Below, piece by piece: positions 8,398 to 12,988 of a stretch of 12,988 bases of DNA. Positions within the stretch are counted from its first letter, which is position 1. Each line of letters opens with the position of its first letter. The DNA is from Bacteroidales bacterium (GTDB lineage: Bacteria; Bacteroidota; Bacteroidia; Bacteroidales; NBLH01). The notes beneath the pieces are model-generated. The model ran no database searches, was not told where the DNA came from, and saw only the letters and a list, made by a program, of their open reading frames with translations. The DNA is taken from assembly GCA_029933755.1 (NCBI GenBank), contig JAOZNO010000029.1, positions 1 to 12,988 of the forward strand, written 5' to 3'. A program made the position numbers and the translations under genes.

Positions 8398-9546
8398 TTA
8401 TTTTTTCTTTTTAATAATTAAATTTTCATTAGCAGGTAATTCTGGAAAAGGATTGTGTGGTTCGTTTTGATACCAGTATGCAACTGATGCTAAATCATCT
8501 TCAAGAGGTAAGTAACCTTCACTTCTCCAGGCAAGACTTTGTATCGTAATTTTAAGATCCTTTTTAAAACGGATAGGGTCTTCAATATGCCATCGGTATT
8601 GGCCAAAAACGTCTACAAAACCATCAATCGTTTTATCTTTTATTACATGAAATCCAGCGTATAAACCACTAAAATCTGTATAATATAATTTTCCATCTAA
8701 TTCTTTCTCATTATAACCATATGAACCCAGAAAATAATCTTCTTCTCCTGTACCACATATTGTAGGGAATTCTTTATCACCATCTATATAGAATTTTATT
8801 TCACCTTCACCCCACCATCCTTCTTGTCGGGCTCCATGAGCAAGGTATGTTCCTACATAACTGCCTTTCCCTTTAATATTATCAACAATAGTAAATACTT
8901 CCTTATAAGGTAATTTGTTTACTCTTCTGAACTGTGCATGAAAATATTGAGCATCCTTAGCTACTTTTTCCAGGGAATAGTCTATTTGATAATAAAGGCC
9001 AACATTACCCTTATTTCTGTTTTCTAAGGTGATTTTGCATTTTTTTCTAAATGGCATTTGCCAAAAGGAGTTAAACCCACTTCCCGGGTTAACAGCAACA
9101 GGAAGTGAATTAATAAAAGGTCCATCCATCATTCCCCAGCCAACTGCAAAGAAATCTCCTAAAGGTACTTCAACAGAGGGTTTCGTTTCATCATCCCAAT
9201 AGAATCTTAAGATCATTAAACGAGCATTACCAGAGGGTGTCATCCAAATATGATTAATTACACCTGGGCCGTCAATTTCTCCTAAAGTGAATGTTTCGCC
9301 TGCTTTGATATTGATTTTAGGGCTTACTTTCCAGCCTTGGCCAAGTTTTGATGCTTTTGAGTTTGAATTTTTATCAATAACAGCCATACCACCTTTCCCT
9401 TTTTCTCCTGTGAAATTCTCAGGACTAATTGATCTGGAAATTGCATTTGATGGTTTATAAAGGTTTCTTAAGCTGGTATTCTGGCCATAAGAATATGAAA
9501 AACAGATAAGTAAAACAATGCAGCTTAGAATAAATGATTTTAACAT
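8398..9546 (-). CDS. Secreted DUF2961/GH172-family glycosidase
   Basis: Encodes 382 residues with a signal peptide (hydrophobic 5-18, likely cut near G21-Q22), so exported. It is a single-domain DUF2961 protein, the family now classed as GH172, whose studied members hydrolyse furanosides such as difructose dianhydride I and alpha-D-arabinofuranosides. Family motifs are G-P-G-V-I-N-H-I-W-M at 93-102, G-E-G-E...F-Y-I-D-G at 246-256, G-T-G-E-E-D-Y-F at 265-272, Y-R-W-H-I-E-D-P at 317-324 and S-V-A-Y-W-Y-Q at 354-360. By comparison with the characterised enzyme, Glu247 and Glu269 are the likely catalytic pair. It is a paralogue of the gene directly upstream, from which it is separated by 26 bp, and ends 39 bp from the convergent fusion gene. 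Exact sugar unknown; no other family fits. Confidence 0.85.
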   Translation of the reverse strand: MLKSFILSCIVLLICFSYSYGQNTSLRNLYKPSNAISRSISPENFTGEKGKGGMAVIDKNSNSKASKLGQGWKVSPKINIKAGETFTLGEIDGPGVINHIWMTPSGNARLMILRFYWDDETKPSVEVPLGDFFAVGWGMMDGPFINSLPVAVNPGSGFNSFWQMPFRKKCKITLENRNKGNVGLYYQIDYSLEKVAKDAQYFHAQFRRVNKLPYKEVFTIVDNIKGKGSYVGTYLAHGARQEGWWGEGEIKFYIDGDKEFPTICGTGEEDYFLGSYGYNEKELDGKLYYTDFSGLYAGFHVIKDKTIDGFVDVFGQYRWHIEDPIRFKKDLKITIQSLAWRSEGYLPLEDDLASVAYWYQNEPHNPFPELPANENLIIKKKK

Positions 9547-9572
9547 AATATTAATAGGGTTTTGGTTCGTAA

Positions 9573-11084
9573 TTATTTTTTCGATAATTTTTTTAATGCT
9601 TCATGATATCCTTCCATATCCTCTAATCTTAACAATATCAAATAATCCATTCCAAAATAATAGGCTGGGGGTGCCATTGAACGCGTATTTGGTGACGCTC
9701 CTTTACCTTCAAATCGTAAAGTGTGTTTGCCGGGGGAAAGATTATGTAAATCAAAATTTTTCCATAAGACATCATTCCCGGAAATATATAAATCCATCAC
9801 CTTTCCAATAGGTTTATCATCTAAATATGCTTGATACAAACCACTAAAAAGAGTATAGGTAATCGCAGCACTTATTTGATACCTGCCAGCTTTTTCAATG
9901 GTGAAATCAAATTCAATACTCGCGTCTGGTGTCATTGGAGTAAATGTGAATCCATCTTTTGACTTTTTTAAACCTATTTTAGGATTCGCTCTTATGTCTA
10001 AATCTTTGGATGCAATAAGCTCATATGGTGCGATGCGATCTTCCGCCGGAGGAAGAGTTTCTTTAATCGTTGTCGGATTTGATTGGTACCAAATGGCTAC
10101 AGAACTAATCCAGTCCGGACGTTCAGCAAAACTGCTTAACTGTATCCCCGAATCAGTAAAAACACTTCCACGGTGTTCTATACTAACTTTTAACGATTTA
10201 GTAAACGGTATTGGGTCTTGAATGTGCCATCGGTAGGCAGTAGTGCGATCTCCCGGGAAATAACCTTCCCAAAGTGACACACCATAATAATCCCTGTTAA
10301 ATTGGCGAAAGCCCCATGCATCACCAAAATAGTCTTCTGTTCCTGTACCACTGAGTGATGGATGTTTCTCACCATCAATATAAAAACGGTCATCACCTTC
10401 ACCAAACCAACCCAAGTCCATATTTTGGTTGGAGTAGATTGTCCCTACATATTGTCCGGATCCTTCTGTTTCTAATATGATGTGATCGCCAGGTTTTGCA
10501 GGGAATTGTTGCCTGTAATTTGCATGGAAATATAAAATATCTTTGGGAAGACTTTTATGTTTTTCCCAATCTAAATAATAGTAGAGACCAACACCATACT
10601 TTTTTGACTCGTTGGTAATGGTGATTTTAGCTTTTTTTTGAAATGGCATTTTCCAAAAACTATTTCTTGCCCTTCCATGAGAGGACGTACTTAAGGGATG
10701 GGATTCAAAAGAAATATCCGCACCATGCCCAATCCCGAAAAAATCACCAATAGGAGTTTCAACGCTAGGTTTGTCATTGCCTTCCCAATACATTCTAATG
10801 ACCAATGAACGACCATAAAATGGGTTTGACGTGCTGATGGTCATCCAGATATGATTGATGATGCCGGGACCTGTTAAGTCACCAAGTACAAGGGTTTCGC
10901 CAGGACCAATAGATACATTGTCACCATTTTTATTCAAATCAACACTGGCACTACTTTCTCGTTGTACTCTGTAGTTTTGCTTGTATATAAGATTATCTAA
11001 AGCTGATTTGGCTTTGTTTTCCTGGGCAAAAATACTAATTGAAGAAAACAATATTGTAATTGTTAATAATTTCAATTTATTCAT
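9573..11084 (-). CDS. Secreted DUF2961/GH172-family glycosidase with C-terminal beta-sandwich domain
   Basis: Encodes 503 residues from the ATG at 11084. An in-frame ATG at 11117 exists, but the chosen Met directly precedes a normal signal peptide (M-N-K-L-K-L then a hydrophobic stretch ending S-I-F-A-Q), while the upstream choice adds eleven polar residues. The GH172 domain fills about residues 20-350: G-P-G-I-I-N-H-I-W-M, G-W-F-G-E-G-D-D, G-T-G-T-E-D-Y-F, Y-R-W-H-I-Q-D-P and S-V-A-I-W-Y-Q. Glu229 (GEG) and Glu250 (TED) are the likely catalytic pair, 21 residues apart. The last 115 or so residues look like a carbohydrate-binding-type beta-sandwich (F-D-F-T-I-E-K-A-G-R-Y, then S-P-G-K-H-T-L-R-F-E), absent from the downstream paralogue. 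It begins 34 bp after the DUF4838 stop, so the three leftward genes are probably one operon. Substrate unknown, presumably a furanoside. Confidence 0.85.
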   Translation of the reverse strand: MNKLKLLTITILFSSISIFAQENKAKSALDNLIYKQNYRVQRESSASVDLNKNGDNVSIGPGETLVLGDLTGPGIINHIWMTISTSNPFYGRSLVIRMYWEGNDKPSVETPIGDFFGIGHGADISFESHPLSTSSHGRARNSFWKMPFQKKAKITITNESKKYGVGLYYYLDWEKHKSLPKDILYFHANYRQQFPAKPGDHIILETEGSGQYVGTIYSNQNMDLGWFGEGDDRFYIDGEKHPSLSGTGTEDYFGDAWGFRQFNRDYYGVSLWEGYFPGDRTTAYRWHIQDPIPFTKSLKVSIEHRGSVFTDSGIQLSSFAERPDWISSVAIWYQSNPTTIKETLPPAEDRIAPYELIASKDLDIRANPKIGLKKSKDGFTFTPMTPDASIEFDFTIEKAGRYQISAAITYTLFSGLYQAYLDDKPIGKVMDLYISGNDVLWKNFDLHNLSPGKHTLRFEGKGASPNTRSMAPPAYYFGMDYLILLRLEDMEGYHEALKKLSKK

Positions 11085-11118
11085 AATATCATATTTTAGT
11101 TGATTTGGGAAATTCATT

Positions 11119-12988
11119 TTATTTAGCTTGAATTACTTGTTGTAAAAAAGCTTCAATTTGAACTTTTCCCGGTTCTGAAAAATGAGTAATTCCCTCCCTT
11201 TCAACAATATTTGTAAATCGTTTAAATGTGCCATTGTATTTAGAATTTACAGGGTCACGCTTACATTTTAAATACATCAAAGGTAATCGGGCCATTTCCA
11301 CCCTTTTTTTATATTCATCGTTTTCTGCAACCGCTTCTGCCTTATTAAAGATTTTATCTGCTTCTTCAATAAAACTATTTGTAAATAACTTATCATCCGG
11401 TTTCAAACCTAAATAAATATGTGTTTCAGGTTTAATTTGCTCGTGTAGTAAGTCTAAATAATCTCTTACATATTGTCCACTTCGTCCATAATAACCATAC
11501 ATAAAATCATTAATTATTTCATCAATATTGGCTTCTGAATTCCAAAGTAATTTTGAAATTAAATATGATCTCATCTCAGCAAACTCCCCACCTCTGCTTT
11601 GGTATGCTGCTTGTTCCATAATTCCAATGGAATTGTTATCTATAAAAGTTTTAATGTTAGGTTGTAAAACCTTAAAATTGGGGTATGGCATGATATAGTG
11701 GCTAAAATTAACCACATAATCCCAAATGTAAAGATGGGGCGAAATAGAAGACCATGCTTTCATATCGCTTAAAAATTCCTGATTTTCAGGACAGGATTCA
11801 AAATCATGAGCAAAACAACATTCAATACTGCATAAGCGTATTACTACATTTTTTTTAGGTTTTGTTTTTGCCGGAGGTTTTCTTGTATACTGATATGCCA
11901 AAGTTCCAACAAATTTGTCAGGGAATTCATCTTTTATCCTGTCTGCTACCTGGTTGACAAACCAAACCATAATACCCGATTCACTACCTTCTTTTGATAC
12001 TATAGCCTGACAGTTATCACATTGACAGGGGTTTCTCCAATCATTCTGCGAAACTGAATAAATTAGGTTCTCAGGATTTTCACGCATGGCAGCTTTTAAC
12101 CGATCTGTAACAATATCTAATACATCTGGATTAGTAAGGCATAATTGTGCCCTATCATGAATTCTTTTACCATCAATCAAACTGTAATATTCCGGATGCT
12201 GTTCAAAGAATTCAGATGGAGGCATAAATCTGTAAAAGGTGTGTACTGCCCAATATCCTTCAATACCACCATGCTGCTTACGATAGCCCATGGCTCCATT
12301 AATTTTGTTATGTGCTGCCCATATTGGGTCAAATGCTTCGTAGTAAAAGTCATTCCTAACTTGTAATGTTGGTTTTTCGTGATGATTGATAAGGGAGAAA
12401 TTAAATGTCTCTCTTTTAGGAACAGAGTTTACATTAGGTGTATACCATCGTACACCTAATTCGTTTTCTAAGAATGAAAATACAGCATACATAGTTCCTC
12501 GTTGTTTACCACCGAGTAACACTATATTTGATTGAATGTTTTTATAAACAAAAGATTCGTCAAGCAATTCAGGCTCTTTAAATTTCTGACCTAATAATTT
12601 TTGAGAGTGTTTATTGAATCCTATGATAATTTCATTCTCTGTCAGCTTTGAATCATCATTCACTATATTAAACTCGACTTCGCTAATTTCTTTTAAATAC
12701 TTCTTTAATTCAGAAGCCGCCCATTGTTCAGATTCAGAGGCATCTTTGCCTAGGACAATTTTATAATAGGTCTTTTGTTTGTCAAATAAAGAATAATTTA
12801 TTCTTTTACCAGATTGAAATACTAATTCTTTCTCCCAATCATTTCCGTCTTGTCGTTTTGCGATAATTTTGAGTAGGTATGAGTTAAATGTCTTATTTTC
12901 AGTATTTAGCTTCATGTTTTTTTCTTTTGACCATTCCTCAGACCACAATAAGACAGGTGTTTTTTCACGGGAATAGATTTCAAGATTA
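11119..12988 (-). CDS. DUF4838 protein, putative glycoside hydrolase, 5' end outside window
   Basis: The frame is open from the right edge of the window to TAA at 11119, with no stop before the edge, and no start is preceded by a plausible leader or followed by a signal peptide. A TTG at 12948 and an ATG at 12915 are therefore unlikely starts, and the gene probably begins beyond the window. Counting from the TTG codon, about 60-180 resembles the alpha/beta domain found before catalytic barrels in GH67/GH20-like enzymes (A-A-S-E-L-K-K-Y-L, then L-G-G-K-Q-R-G-T-M-Y-A-V-F-S-F-L-E). Residues about 205-480 match the DUF4838 pattern, including H-P-E-Y-Y-S-L-I-D-G, L-C-L-T-N-P-D-V, S-Q-N-D-W and a C-Q-C-D-N-C cluster at 308-313. 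DUF4838 proteins are thought to be glycosidase-like but I know of no firmly established activity. Residues before 60, including the edge-proximal part, look like a further beta-rich domain. It sits upstream of two GH172 genes. Confidence 0.8.
   Translation of the reverse strand, partial: NLEIYSREKTPVLLWSEEWSKEKNMKLNTENKTFNSYLLKIIAKRQDGNDWEKELVFQSGKRINYSLFDKQKTYYKIVLGKDASESEQWAASELKKYLKEISEVEFNIVNDDSKLTENEIIIGFNKHSQKLLGQKFKEPELLDESFVYKNIQSNIVLLGGKQRGTMYAVFSFLENELGVRWYTPNVNSVPKRETFNFSLINHHEKPTLQVRNDFYYEAFDPIWAAHNKINGAMGYRKQHGGIEGYWAVHTFYRFMPPSEFFEQHPEYYSLIDGKRIHDRAQLCLTNPDVLDIVTDRLKAAMRENPENLIYSVSQNDWRNPCQCDNCQAIVSKEGSESGIMVWFVNQVADRIKDEFPDKFVGTLAYQYTRKPPAKTKPKKNVVIRLCSIECCFAHDFESCPENQEFLSDMKAWSSISPHLYIWDYVVNFSHYIMPYPNFKVLQPNIKTFIDNNSIGIMEQAAYQSRGGEFAEMRSYLISKLLWNSEANIDEIINDFMYGYYGRSGQYVRDYLDLLHEQIKPETHIYLGLKPDDKLFTNSFIEEADKIFNKAEAVAENDEYKKRVEMARLPLMYLKCKRDPVNSKYNGTFKRFTNIVEREGITHFSEPGKVQIEAFLQQVIQAK

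Noticed and set aside
9518..9811. Rightward 97-residue open frame overlapping the two GH172 genes.
   Set aside because: It lies antisense to two clear coding regions with strong family motifs and its translation resembles no known family.
9898..10221. Rightward 107-residue open frame inside the larger GH172 gene.
   Set aside because: It is fully antisense to a well-supported gene and has no leader or recognisable domain.
11085..11117. Upstream ATG at 11117 as the start of the larger GH172 gene.
   Set aside because: It would put eleven polar residues ahead of an otherwise standard signal peptide; the Met at 11084 fits secretion better.

Overview
The window looks like a carbohydrate-utilisation region of an AT-rich member of the Bacteroidota. 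The evidence is a lipoprotein with a Bacteroidota-style lipobox, A-rich leaders without Shine-Dalgarno sequences, one candidate TAnnTTTG-type promoter, and the protein families present. Genus cannot be read from the sequence; anaerobic or marine Bacteroidia is only a guess. No RNA genes, mobile elements, CRISPR arrays or integration scars were seen. No gap between genes exceeds 300 bases.

Layout. Leftward, 48-1289: a secreted sialidase-like six-bladed propeller protein. A 263-bp divergent intergenic region (1290-1552) follows. Rightward, 1553-8358: four closely spaced genes forming a probable operon. These encode a GH2 exo-beta-D-glucosaminidase lipoprotein, a FucP/NagP-like MFS sugar permease, a ROK-family sugar kinase, and a fusion of a glucosamine-6-phosphate deaminase (NagB) domain with a PIG-L/LmbE deacetylase domain. 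A 39-bp convergent gap (8359-8397) separates this from a leftward group running from the right edge to 8398: a DUF4838 protein whose 5' end lies outside the window, and two tandem DUF2961/GH172 family secreted proteins.

How the genes fit together. The rightward operon reads as a complete amino-sugar route. The GH2 enzyme trims terminal glucosamine outside the cytoplasm, the permease imports the sugar, the ROK kinase phosphorylates it, and the NagB domain converts glucosamine-6-phosphate to fructose-6-phosphate and ammonia. The PIG-L domain could remove an acetyl group first, which would explain why no nagA is seen here. The flanking secreted proteins (sialidase-like, two GH172, DUF4838) probably remove other sugars from the same glycan. 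GH172 enzymes act on furanosides, so the target may hold a furanose (arabinofuranose or fructofuranose type) as well as glucosamine, but this is inference. No SusC/SusD pair is visible.

The most notable points are the NagB-PIG-L fusion with a non-canonical residue at a NagB active-site position, the zinc-motif-free ROK kinase, the sialidase-like protein that lacks the FRIP arginine, and the tandem GH172 pair beside an uncharacterised DUF4838 protein.
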